A stretch of DNA of 64,000 nucleotides from Sulfuritalea hydrogenivorans sk43H (lineage in GTDB: Bacteria > Pseudomonadota > Gammaproteobacteria > Burkholderiales > Rhodocyclaceae), in the NCBI RefSeq assembly GCF_000828635.1, contig NZ_AP012547.1, positions 2,604,001 to 2,668,000 on the forward strand. Reading direction: 5' to 3'. Positions 1-8,846 of the stretch are shown here, in pieces. Below the pieces are notes generated by a model, which was given only the letters and a program-made list of their open reading frames with translations, had not been told where the DNA came from and searched no databases. The translations under genes were made by a program, and so were the position numbers. The first letter of the stretch is position 1. Each line of letters opens with the position of its first letter.

Positions 1-1566
1 AAGCCCTTCAGCCTGCGGCAACTGGTCGTGCGCAGCCACTCGGTGACCAGCTACCGGGCGCAGGAAAAGGGGCTGGCGCTGATCGAGCAGATCGATCCGG
101 AGGTTCCCGACGTTCTGGTGGGCGACAGCCTGCGCGTGGAGCAGATCCTGCTGAACCTGCTCTCGAACGCCGTGAAATTCACCACCACCGGCCGGGTGGA
201 ACTGCGCATCGGCATTCATGATCGCGAAGCGAAGCGCCTGTGCCTGAACATCGAAGTGGAGGACACCGGGATCGGCATGAGCGAAGAGGGAATCGCCCTG
301 CTGTTCAAACCCTTCTCGCAGACCGACGCCTCGATGACGCGCAAATATGGCGGCACCGGCCTCGGCCTGGCGATCTGCAAGCGCCTGGCCGAAATGATGG
401 ACGGCGACATCGGCGTCACCAGCCGCGAGGGCAGCGGCACGACCTTCCGGGTCAGGCTCTGGCTCGGCCTGGATGAAACCGGCGCGTTGCCGATCGAAAC
501 GGAGCAACCGGAGGAGTCGACGCAGATACGTTACCGGGATGTGCGGGTGCTGGTGGTGGATGACCAGCCGTTCAACCGCGACGTGGTCGAAGGACTGCTC
601 GCCGCGGTCGGCGTCACTCCGCATCTGGCGGACAACGGCCAGGAAGCGCTCGACATGCTGTCCCTGGGCACGGACAGCTTCGATCTGGTGCTGATGGATA
701 TCCAGATGCCGGTGATGGACGGCCTCACGGCGACCCGGGTGATCCGCAAGCTGGAAGGCTTTGCGCAGCTGCCGATCATCGCCATGACGGCGCATACGAT
801 GGCGCACGAAAAGGAGAAAAGCGCCGATGCCGGCATGAACGACCATATCGGCAAACCCTTCGACGAATCCGGCTTCTACCAGATGCTGGCGAAATGGATT
901 CCGCGCCACAAGCACTATCTGCCGGCCGTCGCGGAACCCCGCCCGGCTTCGACCAACGGAATGCCGCTGCTGGCCGGCGTCGATACCCGTGCCGGACTGG
1001 CGCTGCTGCTCGGCGACGAGACGCGCTATCGGCACTGGCTGGGCGACTTTGTCGCCGAGGCCCCCGCCGCCATGAAGCAGATACGGCTGGCGCTCGCCGC
1101 CGGCACGCCGGAGGCGGCCAGCATGACGGCGCATACCCTGAAGGGACGCATGGGCCTGCTCGGCATGAAGACCCTGCATGCCGTCGCCTCGGCCCTCGAA
1201 ACGGCCATAGACAACGCCTCGCCGGCGAGCGAACTGCTGCTCGACCTGGAACGCGGCGTCGCCGCCATGTGCGCCGAAATTCAGCAAGGGCTCGGCCCCG
1301 TCACCCCGCCGGAAACCGCTGCCGAAGCCTTGCCCGGGGAACTGCCGCCCGGAACGCCGCCGGCTTCCGTGACCCGCCTGATCGAACGCTTGCAGGCCGG
1401 CGACAGCGATTGCGACCTGCTGGTCCGGGACTGTCTCGCCGAACTCAAGGACACGGCCTGGGTGCCGTGCCTGCACCACGTACTGATCCATATCCAGAAC
1501 TTTGACTTTGACGCCGCCATCGCCCTGCTTTCCGGCAAGCGGCAGGCGCGGAACAAGGGGGGCTGA
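1..1566 (+). CDS. Hybrid sensor histidine kinase / response regulator with HPt domain, 5' end outside window
   Basis: The reading frame is open from the first base, so the gene starts upstream and only its C-terminal 521 codons are visible. Counted from base 1, a HATPase_c domain covers about residues 40-150, with an N box (NAVKFT, near 57), a G1 box (DTGIGM, near 88) and a G2 box (GGTGLGLAIC, near 117). A receiver domain follows (VLVVDDQP near 183; predicted phospho-acceptor Asp near 233 in LMDIQMP). A C-terminal HPt domain has its His near residue 378 (HTLKG). The layout is a BarA-type phosphorelay kinase; the input domains and phospho-accepting His of the kinase core are outside the window. 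The stop lies 3 bases before the next gene, so it probably shares an operon with the two response regulators downstream. The signal sensed cannot be told from this part. Confidence 0.95.
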   Translation, partial: KPFSLRQLVVRSHSVTSYRAQEKGLALIEQIDPEVPDVLVGDSLRVEQILLNLLSNAVKFTTTGRVELRIGIHDREAKRLCLNIEVEDTGIGMSEEGIALLFKPFSQTDASMTRKYGGTGLGLAICKRLAEMMDGDIGVTSREGSGTTFRVRLWLGLDETGALPIETEQPEESTQIRYRDVRVLVVDDQPFNRDVVEGLLAAVGVTPHLADNGQEALDMLSLGTDSFDLVLMDIQMPVMDGLTATRVIRKLEGFAQLPIIAMTAHTMAHEKEKSADAGMNDHIGKPFDESGFYQMLAKWIPRHKHYLPAVAEPRPASTNGMPLLAGVDTRAGLALLLGDETRYRHWLGDFVAEAPAAMKQIRLALAAGTPEAASMTAHTLKGRMGLLGMKTLHAVASALETAIDNASPASELLLDLERGVAAMCAEIQQGLGPVTPPETAAEALPGELPPGTPPASVTRLIERLQAGDSDCDLLVRDCLAELKDTAWVPCLHHVLIHIQNFDFDAAIALLSGKRQARNKGG

Positions 1567-1569
1567 CCC

Positions 1570-2706
1570 ATGGACAAACTGATACTGCTGGTCGATGACG
1601 ATCCCGCCGTGCTGGCAATCCTCAAGGAAAGCCTGCGGCCGCATTACCAGATCCGTATCGCCACCAACGGCCGGAAAGCGCTGGAACTGGCGCACCTGCA
1701 ACCGCTGCCGGACCTGATCCTGCTCGACGTCAAGCTGCCCGACATGCACGGCTACGACGTCTGCACCCGGCTCAAGCAGGATCCGTTGACGGCAGCCATT
1801 CCGGTGATGTTCCTGTCCAGTCATTCCGATGTGGGCCACATCACCCACGGTCTCGAACTCGGCGCCGTGGATTACGTCAGCAAGCCGGTCGCGCCGCCGA
1901 TCCTGCTGGCTCGCGTCCGCACCCATCTGCGCCTGCGCGAAGCGGGCGACCTGCTGCGCGACCAGAATGTGCATCTGGAAAGCCTGGTCAGCAAGCGTAC
2001 CCGCGACCTCGAAGCCAGAACCATGGAGCTGCAGGCCCGCACCTCGGATTTGCAACTCAGCCAGGATCTCACCATCGTCGCGCTGGGCTCGATCGCCGAA
2101 ACCCGCGACAACGAAACCGGCAACCACATTCACCGCACCCGGGCCTACGTCCAGGTCATGGCCCGGCGACTGGCTCCCACGCCCCGTTATCGGAATACCG
2201 TCTCGGAGGAACAATGGACCATGATCTGGAAATCCGCGCCATTGCACGACATCGGCAAAGTCGGCATACCCGACCACATCCTGCTCAAGCCGGACAAACT
2301 CACCGTGGAAGAATTTTCGGTGATGAAGCGCCACCCCGCCATCGGACGCGACGCGCTGCGCGATGCCGAAGCGCGGATGGGTACGGAAGGATCGTTTCTC
2401 AGCATCGCCAAGGAGATCGCCTACGGCCACCACGAACGCTGGGATGGCACCGGCTACCCGCAGGGACTCAGCGGAGAGGCGACGCCGCTCTCGGCGCGGC
2501 TGATGGCGCTGGCCGACGTCTACGACGCCCTGATCCACAAGCGCGTCTACAAGCCCGCGTGGTCTCACGCGGAAGCCGTCGAGATGATCCGCGAGGGGCG
2601 CGGCAAACATTTCGATCCATCGCTGGTCGACTGCTTTCTGGAAGACGCCGACGAGTTTCGTTACATCGCATCGAGATTCAGCGACGACGCTGAAGAGGAA
2701 AATTGA
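1570..2706 (+). CDS. Response regulator with HD-GYP c-di-GMP phosphodiesterase domain
   Basis: 378 residues. An N-terminal receiver domain (ILLVDDDPA; predicted phospho-acceptor Asp53 in LLDVKLP) is joined by a coiled-coil-like linker (about 125-170) to an HD-GYP domain. That domain shows HDIGKVGIPD from residue 226 and HHERWDGTGYP from about 287, the metal ligands and GYP signature of the RpfG family, which hydrolyses cyclic di-GMP. The ATG at 1570 follows a G-rich Shine-Dalgarno stretch (AAGGGGGG) 7 bases upstream and 3 bases after the kinase stop. The preceding hybrid kinase is the likely phosphate donor, by context only. Length and domain order match the two-domain RpfG class. Confidence 0.95.
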   Translation: MDKLILLVDDDPAVLAILKESLRPHYQIRIATNGRKALELAHLQPLPDLILLDVKLPDMHGYDVCTRLKQDPLTAAIPVMFLSSHSDVGHITHGLELGAVDYVSKPVAPPILLARVRTHLRLREAGDLLRDQNVHLESLVSKRTRDLEARTMELQARTSDLQLSQDLTIVALGSIAETRDNETGNHIHRTRAYVQVMARRLAPTPRYRNTVSEEQWTMIWKSAPLHDIGKVGIPDHILLKPDKLTVEEFSVMKRHPAIGRDALRDAEARMGTEGSFLSIAKEIAYGHHERWDGTGYPQGLSGEATPLSARLMALADVYDALIHKRVYKPAWSHAEAVEMIREGRGKHFDPSLVDCFLEDADEFRYIASRFSDDAEEEN

Positions 2707-3849
2707 ATGAGTGAGACTTTCCGGGTATTTGCAGTAGACGACGATCCATTCGTCCTCGACATCATCCACAGGATTCTCGACACCGAGTGCGAAGTGGAAA
2801 CCTTCGACAGCGTCGAAGCCTGCGCGCCGCGCCTGGAGACGGTCAAACCCGACATGTTCCTGCTCGACGTGCGGATGCCCGGCATGGACGGCTATGCCTT
2901 CTGCCGCCAGCTCAAGGACGACGAGAACTTTTCGACTATTCCGGTCACCTTCGTATCCGGGCAGGACACCATCGATGCCAGGATCAAGGGCTACGATGCC
3001 GGCGGCGAGGATTTCATCGTCAAGCCCTTCGAAGTGGAGGAAGTGCTGCGCAAGGTCAAGGTCGCCAAGCAGATCGTGCAAGCGCGCCTCGCCCTGGAAC
3101 AGCAGGCCAAGGAGGCGCAGAAGTTTTCCTTCATGGTCATGTCCACCATGGAGGAAGCCGGGATTGCCCTCAATTTCATGTGCCAGCTGGTGGCCTGGGA
3201 AACCGAGCAGGACATCGCCAACGGCCTGCTCGAACTGTTGCAGCGCTATCGCCTCGAAGGCGTGGTGCAGACGCGCATCGCCGAACGCTCACTGACCGTC
3301 AGCGCCGCGGGCACCAACCTGCCGCTTGAAGTATCGGTGATGAACCACGTCAGCGGCCTCGACCGCATTTTCGATTTCCGCAACCGCAGCGTGCACAACT
3401 TCGAGCGCGTCACGCTGATGGTGAGCAACCTGCCGCTGGACAACCCGGACTACTGCGGCCGCCTGCGCGACAATCTTTCGATCGCCGCGAAGGGCGCCGA
3501 ATCCAAGCTGCAATCACTGGAGGCGCTGGAACTCAACAGCCGCAACCAGGCCGGCATCCTGGCGACGCTGGACTACGTGCGCGCCTCCGCCGAAGCGCTG
3601 CGCCAGGCCAACCAGAAGAGCCACATGGCGGCCGACAACCTCATGATCGCCGTCGAACAGAAACTGGTGAACGCCTTCGTCCACCTGGGATTGACCGAGA
3701 ACCAGGAGCACAAGGTGTCCGACCTGGTAAGCGACGTGATGAAGCAGCAGCAGGAGTTGCTGGACAACAGCGAAGAGACCGATCGCGTGCTGAAGGACCT
3801 CGGCGAACGGCTGGGGCAGCTGGGTCTGGGTGCCGCAAAGAATCCCTGA
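2707..3849 (+). CDS. Response regulator with long uncharacterised helical output region
   Basis: 380 residues. A CheY-like receiver (VFAVDDDPF; predicted acceptor Asp in LLDVRMPGMDG, about residue 55; conserved Lys in VKPF) is followed by roughly 250 residues that I do not recognise as a DNA-binding, GGDEF, EAL or HD-GYP output. This part begins with a helical stretch (about 125-150), has a mixed region (about 160-270) and ends with a strongly helical, Gln/Glu-rich segment that may form a coiled coil. The ATG directly abuts the previous stop (TGA-ATG) with GAGGAAAA upstream, so translation is probably coupled. It is the third gene of the phosphorelay operon and may act through protein contact rather than DNA binding; that is inference. 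Confidence 0.85.
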   Translation: MSETFRVFAVDDDPFVLDIIHRILDTECEVETFDSVEACAPRLETVKPDMFLLDVRMPGMDGYAFCRQLKDDENFSTIPVTFVSGQDTIDARIKGYDAGGEDFIVKPFEVEEVLRKVKVAKQIVQARLALEQQAKEAQKFSFMVMSTMEEAGIALNFMCQLVAWETEQDIANGLLELLQRYRLEGVVQTRIAERSLTVSAAGTNLPLEVSVMNHVSGLDRIFDFRNRSVHNFERVTLMVSNLPLDNPDYCGRLRDNLSIAAKGAESKLQSLEALELNSRNQAGILATLDYVRASAEALRQANQKSHMAADNLMIAVEQKLVNAFVHLGLTENQEHKVSDLVSDVMKQQQELLDNSEETDRVLKDLGERLGQLGLGAAKNP

Positions 3850-3891
3850 CGCAAGGACCGGCGCCGCATGACGCTGCCCGGACAGCGCAAC

Positions 3892-3912
3892 AGTCGGCGC
3901 TGGCGGCGCGGC
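3892..3912 (+). repeat. Short dispersed repeat family A, copy 1
   Basis: One of nine near-identical 21-base elements in this window, consensus GTCGGCGCTGGCGAYACGGC preceded by A. This copy differs at two positions and lies between two convergent genes. Other copies are listed below; they occur on both strands and, when inside genes, in different reading frames. Confidence 0.55.
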
Positions 3913-3923
3913 GATGCGCGCCG

Positions 3924-5135
3924 CTACAACCAGCGCTGCATCGAATAGCCGCCGACGATCGGCCGCTGCAGGGCGGCGCCGGCGATCTGGCGGCCCCACT
4001 TGAATTCCTTGAACAGCACGATGAAGTTCCACATGTCGCGCAGCACCAGGCCGCGCTCGCGCCACGACAGCTTCATCAGCGCTTCGGGGAAATCCGCCTC
4101 GTGCGGCTTGTCGAAGGCAATTTTCAGCGGGTTCCACTGGTCGCTGCACCGGCGCACCTCGGATGCGATCATGCGGCGGTACATCTCCTGCACCGGGCGG
4201 TTGCGCAAGCGGGCCTCGACGATCGCCTCGCCGGAAATCGCACCCGAATGCAGCGCGCAGCTCATGCCCTCGCCGATCATGTTGAGGAAGCCGGCGGCCT
4301 GCCCGGTGAGCAGCACATTGCCCTTGCCGAAGACGTAGCGATTGATCAGCGAGGGGCCGAAGTTCTCGGCGCAGCCTTCGTGGTCGTCGCCGGCCGGCTT
4401 GAGGCGCACGCCGTGTTTTTCTTCGAGGTAGTTCTGCACCACCGCGTGCTTCTTCGCGAAATTGTCGCCGCGCTTGAAGCCGACGCCGACGATCTGGCGG
4501 CCGTCGCGCGCATGGCTCCAGGTGTAGTGACCGAGGCCCGGATGGAACCAGAAATGGAAATACTCGGAGGACAGCGGGCAATCGATGATCTCGTGGAATT
4601 TCTGGCCGACGAAAAACCACGGGATCTGCTTCGTGTAGTCGGGATAGACGGCGCGCACCACCAGCGAGCTGGGCCCGTCGGCGCCGATCACCTGGCGCGC
4701 CCGGTACGTCACCGGCTCGCCGTGCTTCCTGGCATGCACCAGCACGTGGTCGCCCTTCTCTTCCAGCCCGGCAAACGATGTCTGGTCGTGCACCTCGGCG
4801 CCGCTGCGCTGGATTGCCCAGTGGTCGGAATACTTGCGGTGCAGGTGCGGCGTGGTGCCGTGGAAGAAGTCCATCGGCATCGAGACCATGCTCGGGAAAT
4901 GGAAGGTCACGCCGCGGCAGGAGGTCGGCTCGTGCAGCGTCTCGCGCGGCAGCGGGCCGAAGTTCTCCAGCAGAAAGCGGTGCCCGCGCGGCGAGAGGAT
5001 GCCGCTGCAGATCTTGTGGCGCGGCAATTCCTTGCGCTCCAGAATTACGGTTTCCAGCCCGGCATCGACCGTGCGCTTGGCCGCCGCGGCCCCCGCCAGG
5101 CTGGCGCCGACGATCACGACATCAACAGTACGCAT
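3924..5135 (-). CDS. FAD-dependent oxidoreductase, geranylgeranyl reductase-like
   Basis: 403 residues. An N-terminal Rossmann dinucleotide-binding motif (VIVGASLAGAAAAK, residues 7-20) is followed by the ERK...HKICSG segment typical of the geranylgeranyl reductase / electron-transfer flavoprotein oxidoreductase superfamily, and a second FAD contact (GADGPSS, about residue 150). A GQAAGF motif near 290 completes the FAD fold. The ATG at 5135 has an AAGGGA stretch about 9 bases upstream. It points the same way as the Fe-S and FAD-oxidase genes behind it, but 188 bases with a palindromic repeat separate them, so co-transcription is uncertain. Substrate unknown: such enzymes saturate isoprenoid chains or oxidise other lipophilic substrates. 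Confidence 0.8.
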   Translation of the reverse strand: MRTVDVVIVGASLAGAAAAKRTVDAGLETVILERKELPRHKICSGILSPRGHRFLLENFGPLPRETLHEPTSCRGVTFHFPSMVSMPMDFFHGTTPHLHRKYSDHWAIQRSGAEVHDQTSFAGLEEKGDHVLVHARKHGEPVTYRARQVIGADGPSSLVVRAVYPDYTKQIPWFFVGQKFHEIIDCPLSSEYFHFWFHPGLGHYTWSHARDGRQIVGVGFKRGDNFAKKHAVVQNYLEEKHGVRLKPAGDDHEGCAENFGPSLINRYVFGKGNVLLTGQAAGFLNMIGEGMSCALHSGAISGEAIVEARLRNRPVQEMYRRMIASEVRRCSDQWNPLKIAFDKPHEADFPEALMKLSWRERGLVLRDMWNFIVLFKEFKWGRQIAGAALQRPIVGGYSMQRWL

Positions 5136-5162
5136 GCGGTATTTCCCTTTTCATTCTGTTTT

Positions 5163-5300
5163 CCGCAGATGACGCAGATTTTCACAGATTGAAGGCCGGC
5201 AATTCACTGGGTTGGAGACGATCACCGGCCACCTTGATGGCTGATGAGCCGGGCGCACCAATCTTGCTGATTCTTCTGCGCAAATCTGCGAAATCTGCGG
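5163..5300. repeat. Palindromic CGCAGATT repeat element, copy 1
   Basis: CCGCAGATGACGCAGATT (5163-5180) faces AATCTGCGAAATCTGCGG (5283-5300), an inverted repeat with two mismatches and a 102-base interior. A CACAGATTGAA string follows the left arm. The same arms and string recur at 59787-59864 around a different, shorter interior. It fills most of the gap between two minus-strand genes. Confidence 0.7.
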
Positions 5301-5323
5301 ACCAACTGCTTTTTCGAGGCTCA

Positions 5324-6244
5324 TCAAATTTCTGCCAGCTCGGCCAGATGCAGTACCGGCACGTCGGCCACGCGGCGCAGGATTGCGCGCTCGGCCGGGT
5401 TTTCGACAATGATGCGCGCGGGCCGGCGGCCTTGCAGCATCCAGCGCGCCTCCGCCTCATCCACGGCGGGAATCGCGATGCGCTGCAGGTCGAGGTTCAT
5501 TGCGCAGCCGGTGTCGGCGCGCAGCCCGTCGTAATGGCCGACCAGGCGCTCGTAATCGGCATGGTAGGCGCGCGCCTCGATGACGTAGAAGTCGGCGCTG
5601 GCGAGACGGCGACGGATCGCGCCGACATTGCCGAGCGCTTCGCCCAGGCCTTGCAGGCGCGCAGCGGGCAGCCAGCGGCGCAATTGGCGCAGCAGGAGTC
5701 CGTCGCCGACAACCAGAGTGCGGCCGCCAAAGGTGGTTAGCCCGCGCAGAAATGCGCGCTGGCGCAGCGTATCGATGGCATCGCCGGTTTCCAGCGCCAG
5801 CGCGATGTCGGCGCCGTCATCGGCGGCGACGGCGATGCCGAGCAGCGCCTGCACGCGTGTCAGCAGCACGGGATCGGCGCGCAAGGCAGCGCCGGGCAGC
5901 AGCAGCGCGCCAGCCGGGGCCACCCCGGCACTCGCGGCGGCCTGTGCGAACTTCGCCTGCTGCGCAACGAGTTCCGGCTGACGCGGCAAAGCGCGGCGCA
6001 GCTCCATGATCATGCCGGTCAGGTCGATTCGCTCGGGACACACCGGATCGCAGGCGCCGCACAAGGAGCAGGCATCCAGCGGGGGCGCCAGTTCGGCCGC
6101 CGTGGCGCCGCACTGCAGGGCCTTGGCGAGGCCTTCCGGGCTGAAGCGCGGATCACGCCGGTTGCGCCACATCGGGCACACCAGCCGGCACAGGCCGCAG
6201 CCGCTGCAGGCAGGAAATTCGCGGGGATGGGCGTCGGAATACAT
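5324..6244 (-). CDS. 4Fe-4S dicluster protein, GlpC/HdrD-like electron-transfer subunit
   Basis: 306 residues. Two ferredoxin-type cluster motifs stand near the N-terminus: CSGCGLCRLVCP (residues 13-24) and CSLCGACDPVCPE (about 59-71), each C-x2-C-x2-C-x3-CP. The remainder resembles the C-terminal half of glycolate/glycerol-3-phosphate oxidase Fe-S subunits but lacks the two CCG repeats of full-length HdrD/GlpC. The start codon overlaps the stop of the FAD oxidase upstream by one base (TGATG), so the two are translationally coupled and probably form one enzyme passing electrons from the flavin to the membrane. The residues near 5590-5610 are encoded by a dispersed repeat copy. No membrane segment is visible. 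Confidence 0.8.
   Translation of the reverse strand: MYSDAHPREFPACSGCGLCRLVCPMWRNRRDPRFSPEGLAKALQCGATAAELAPPLDACSLCGACDPVCPERIDLTGMIMELRRALPRQPELVAQQAKFAQAAASAGVAPAGALLLPGAALRADPVLLTRVQALLGIAVAADDGADIALALETGDAIDTLRQRAFLRGLTTFGGRTLVVGDGLLLRQLRRWLPAARLQGLGEALGNVGAIRRRLASADFYVIEARAYHADYERLVGHYDGLRADTGCAMNLDLQRIAIPAVDEAEARWMLQGRRPARIIVENPAERAILRRVADVPVLHLAELAEI
5590..5610 (+). repeat. Dispersed repeat family A, copy 2
   Basis: One mismatch to the family consensus. It lies inside the 4Fe-4S protein gene and is read there as part of LASADF. Confidence 0.5.
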
Positions 6245-7800
6245 CAGAAAATCACGTCGCGGTTGAGGATCATGGCCGGATCGGCCCTGCGCTTCATGGC
6301 GAGGTGCTTGTCCACCAAGGCATCGCCGAAGACGCGGCGGATGTAGCCTTTCATCATGCCGCCGAAGCGGTAATAGCTGGCGCCGAGATCCACTCCGATG
6401 TCGTAGATGGCGTTCTTGAAGGCCTGGAAATGGTCGCGGCTATATACCTCGCCCTCGATCATCGGCTCGAATTCGCAGCCGTAGGCCCAGCCTTCCGCGC
6501 CGGGCGGGACGCAGGACATTTCGTAGTGGGGCTGGTGGTCCGGCCGCAGCTTGATGCCGACGCAATACAGCGTGTAGTGCCTGAAATATTTGCGGCACAC
6601 CGCGTTGCCGCGCTCCACGGCTTCGATGAACTTGTCCGCCGGCGTCGCCAGGTCGGGAATCACCATCTGCCGCGAGCCCCAGTGCTTCCACACCGCGCGC
6701 GAAAACACCACGCTGCGGTCGTGCATCTTGCCGTCGCGATGGAACTCGGGCCGGCGGAACTCGGGGAAGACTGCCTGCTTGCGTTGCAGCAGGTACAGCG
6801 CTTCGCCGATCCGCCACGGCCGCAGCGCGTAGTGCCCGAGCATGCACAGCGCGAAACCGGCTTCGCCGAAACCGCGCAGGCGCGCTTCCCAGTTGGCCTT
6901 GAACGCCGCCTCGCGCTCGTCGGAATCGAAAGCCACCAGCAGGTTCACCGCGCAATCCATGATGGTGAGGATGCCCGAGTAGTCGCTGGCATCGTTGCGA
7001 TCGAGCATTTGCAGATCCTCGATCGCGGTGCGCAGCGAGGAATAGTAGTAGTAGTGCATGGCAATGGGCGTATAGGGCCGTATGCGCAGCGTCGCCTCGG
7101 TGATGATGCCGAACTGGCCGTAGCCGAGGATCACGCGCTGGAACAGTTCGGCGTTCTCGTCGTCCGAGCATTCGACGATCTCGCCGCTCGGCGTCACCAC
7201 TTGCAACGACACCGCCTGATCGGCGCTGCAGCCGAGCCGCGCCGAATTGACATCGATGCCGCCGACACCGAGCGTGCCGCCCACCGAGGACGTCAGGTTG
7301 AGTGGTGCCGAGAGGTAATCCAGATTTTCGCGGCGCAGTTCCTCGGCCAGGCTGTGCCAGTAGATGCCGGCCTCGACACGAACCGTCAGCGCCGTCGCGT
7401 CGATGGCGATCACCCGGCTCATGCCGCTCATGTCGAGCAGGACGCCGCCGAAGGCCACCGATTCGCCCTCGGTGGTCAGCCCGCCGCCGCGCACCGTGAC
7501 CGGTACCCGGTGAACCTGCGCCGCCTTGAGCAGTTGCGAAACCTGGGCAGCACTGCGCGCCACCACCACGCCGTGAGGCAGACCGTAGGCCGTGCCGCCG
7601 GCATCGGTGGCATAGACGCCGCAGGCCGCGGCGCCCTCGGCGAGTTCGACCCCCGAAGCACGCAAGGCCGCGACGAAGTCCTGCCAGCCGGCGCCGTTCC
7701 AGCGCGCGGGATTGGTCTGCTGTCGCTTGATGCCCTGCAAGGCATCGGGGGCTACCGGGCAAGGGCCGACGGTGCCGGGTTCTACGGGCGGGATGAACAA
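6244..7800 (-). CDS. FAD-binding (PCMH-type) oxidase, GlcD/4-cresol dehydrogenase-like
   Basis: 518 residues. A PCMH-type FAD-binding domain covers about residues 65-260; VRGGGLTTEGES is the pyrophosphate-binding loop, and VGGTLGVGGIDVNSARLG contacts the flavin. The C-terminal part matches the substrate domain of vanillyl-alcohol/4-cresol or glycolate oxidase-like enzymes. The first in-frame start after an upstream TAA is TTG at 7800; no convincing Shine-Dalgarno is seen, so a later start is possible. It precedes and overlaps (TGATG) the 4Fe-4S protein, the arrangement of GlcD-GlcF and other respiratory 2-hydroxyacid or alcohol dehydrogenases. Substrate cannot be assigned from sequence. Confidence 0.8.
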   Translation of the reverse strand: MFIPPVEPGTVGPCPVAPDALQGIKRQQTNPARWNGAGWQDFVAALRASGVELAEGAAACGVYATDAGGTAYGLPHGVVVARSAAQVSQLLKAAQVHRVPVTVRGGGLTTEGESVAFGGVLLDMSGMSRVIAIDATALTVRVEAGIYWHSLAEELRRENLDYLSAPLNLTSSVGGTLGVGGIDVNSARLGCSADQAVSLQVVTPSGEIVECSDDENAELFQRVILGYGQFGIITEATLRIRPYTPIAMHYYYYSSLRTAIEDLQMLDRNDASDYSGILTIMDCAVNLLVAFDSDEREAAFKANWEARLRGFGEAGFALCMLGHYALRPWRIGEALYLLQRKQAVFPEFRRPEFHRDGKMHDRSVVFSRAVWKHWGSRQMVIPDLATPADKFIEAVERGNAVCRKYFRHYTLYCVGIKLRPDHQPHYEMSCVPPGAEGWAYGCEFEPMIEGEVYSRDHFQAFKNAIYDIGVDLGASYYRFGGMMKGYIRRVFGDALVDKHLAMKRRADPAMILNRDVIF

Positions 7801-7883
7801 GATGAATTACCTGAAAGTCAGGCCGTCAATGATACCGTCGCGAGACTCTATGCCGCCATCCGGCAACCGCGAAAAATTCATAA

Positions 7884-8204
7884 TCAATCCTTGTCCTCAA
7901 GGTCATCCTGCAGGGCTGTTTCGTAATCCTGTCCACCGTAGAACACTCCAATGATCGAAACCTGCCGGGCATCTGCATCGAACGCGATCACCGTCCGCCC
8001 TTTATAGTTGGTGATACGCAAGCCCGGACGAATGTCATCGCGCTGGGCACCGCGCAGGGGAGATGTTTCCAGCGTCTCACAGTAGGTGATGATGGCATTG
8101 ACGTAGCGTTCGGCGATGCCGGGCGATGCTGCCGAAGCAATGTACCGGTACAGGTCTGCAAGCTGCTCTTCCGCTTCTGGCGAGAAGATGACGCGAAATT
8201 TCAT
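7884..8204 (-). CDS. parE: ParE/RelE-family toxin
   Basis: 106 residues. The start (MKFRVIFSPEAEEQLADLY) and the later GLRITNYKGRTVIAFD and VSIIGVFYGG segments match the RelE/ParE plasmid-stabilisation fold, with length typical for the family. The ATG overlaps the last bases of the antitoxin gene (ATGA), giving coupled translation with antitoxin first, the usual ParDE order. ParE toxins poison DNA gyrase while RelE cleaves ribosome-bound mRNA; sequence alone favours ParE because the partner is a ParD-type protein. Confidence 0.85.
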   Translation of the reverse strand: MKFRVIFSPEAEEQLADLYRYIASAASPGIAERYVNAIITYCETLETSPLRGAQRDDIRPGLRITNYKGRTVIAFDADARQVSIIGVFYGGQDYETALQDDLEDKD

Positions 8205-8482
8205 TTCGCCTTGCCGGACATCGCCTTGTGTTCGGCGGCAATCCGGGCGCGCACCTTGTCAGGACTGACAGCACGGGAAGGATCGGCCTTCAATGCATCG
8301 TAGGCGGGCCCAACCTGGTCATTCAGCCAGCGCTCCATGGCACGCTCGCGCGCCATCAGCGCCCGCAAGCCATCGCGGAACACTTCGCTTTCGGTGGCAT
8401 AGGCGCCGGTCGCCACCATCGACTTCACCAGTCCGGCCATTTCATTTGGCAGGGTGATGCTGAATTGCTGGGTTGTGCGCAT
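8201..8482 (-). CDS. parD: ParD-type antitoxin
   Basis: About 93 residues. The N-terminus (RTTQQFSITLPNEMAGLV) is a ribbon-helix-helix DNA-binding domain and the region ATESEVFRDGLRAL is the second helix seen in ParD/CopG proteins. The charged C-terminus (about 55-93) would wrap the toxin. I choose ATG 8482 because GGGAG stands five bases upstream; a GTG at 8494 is possible but has no better site. The promoter region carries a perfect 19-base palindrome at 8501-8519, the expected autoregulatory operator. It is the first gene of the toxin-antitoxin operon. Confidence 0.85.
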   Translation of the reverse strand: MRTTQQFSITLPNEMAGLVKSMVATGAYATESEVFRDGLRALMARERAMERWLNDQVGPAYDALKADPSRAVSPDKVRARIAAEHKAMSGKAK

Positions 8483-8500
8483 ATTGGCTCCCACGGAATG

Positions 8501-8519
8501 TGTAGGATTTAATCCTACA
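8501..8519. promoter_or_regulatory. Palindromic operator of parDE
   Basis: TGTAGGATT-T-AATCCTACA is a perfect inverted repeat with 9-base arms, starting 18 bases before the parD ATG. Position and symmetry fit binding of the ribbon-helix-helix antitoxin. Confidence 0.7.
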
Positions 8520-8667
8520 CATTTGGATCATTCATTTCAATCTCGCCCCCGCGACAGCAATCGCCGCCGCCCGCTCCCCTGCTGTTGAGGTTCGCGAAAT
8601 CCAATCTGCCCGCGTTAACGCCAATCAAGCACTTTTGCAATGATGGGCGGGATGATGGGAGCAAAAC

Positions 8668-8693
8668 AAAAAAGCGCCCCGGAAGGCGCTTTT
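8668..8693 (-). terminator. Rho-independent terminator after tRNA-Asp
   Basis: Read on the minus strand, GCGCC and GGCGC arms extended by A/T pairs enclose a short loop and run into a T6 tract, about 14 bases after the tRNA 3' end. The stem is A-flanked on the other side, so it could work in both directions. Confidence 0.8.
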
Positions 8694-8706
8694 CTGCTTG
8701 AAACGT

Positions 8707-8783
8707 TGGCGGAGTGGACGGGACTCGAACCCGCGACCCCCGGCGTGACAGGCCGGTATTCTAACCAACTGAACTACCACTCC
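8707..8783 (-). tRNA. tRNA-Asp (GTC)
   Basis: 77 bases including an encoded CCA end. Acceptor stem GGAGTGG/CCACTCC with discriminator G; D-arm TAGTTCAG; anticodon loop CCTGTCACG giving anticodon GTC (Asp); T-arm GGGTTCGAGTCCC. All stems pair. A terminator follows at 8668-8693. Confidence 0.97.
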
Positions 8784-8846
8784 GCGTTGGAAGGCGCGCA
8801 TTGTGCCACAGGCGACCGGGCCGCGCAATGAATTGCGGGAGAAATT

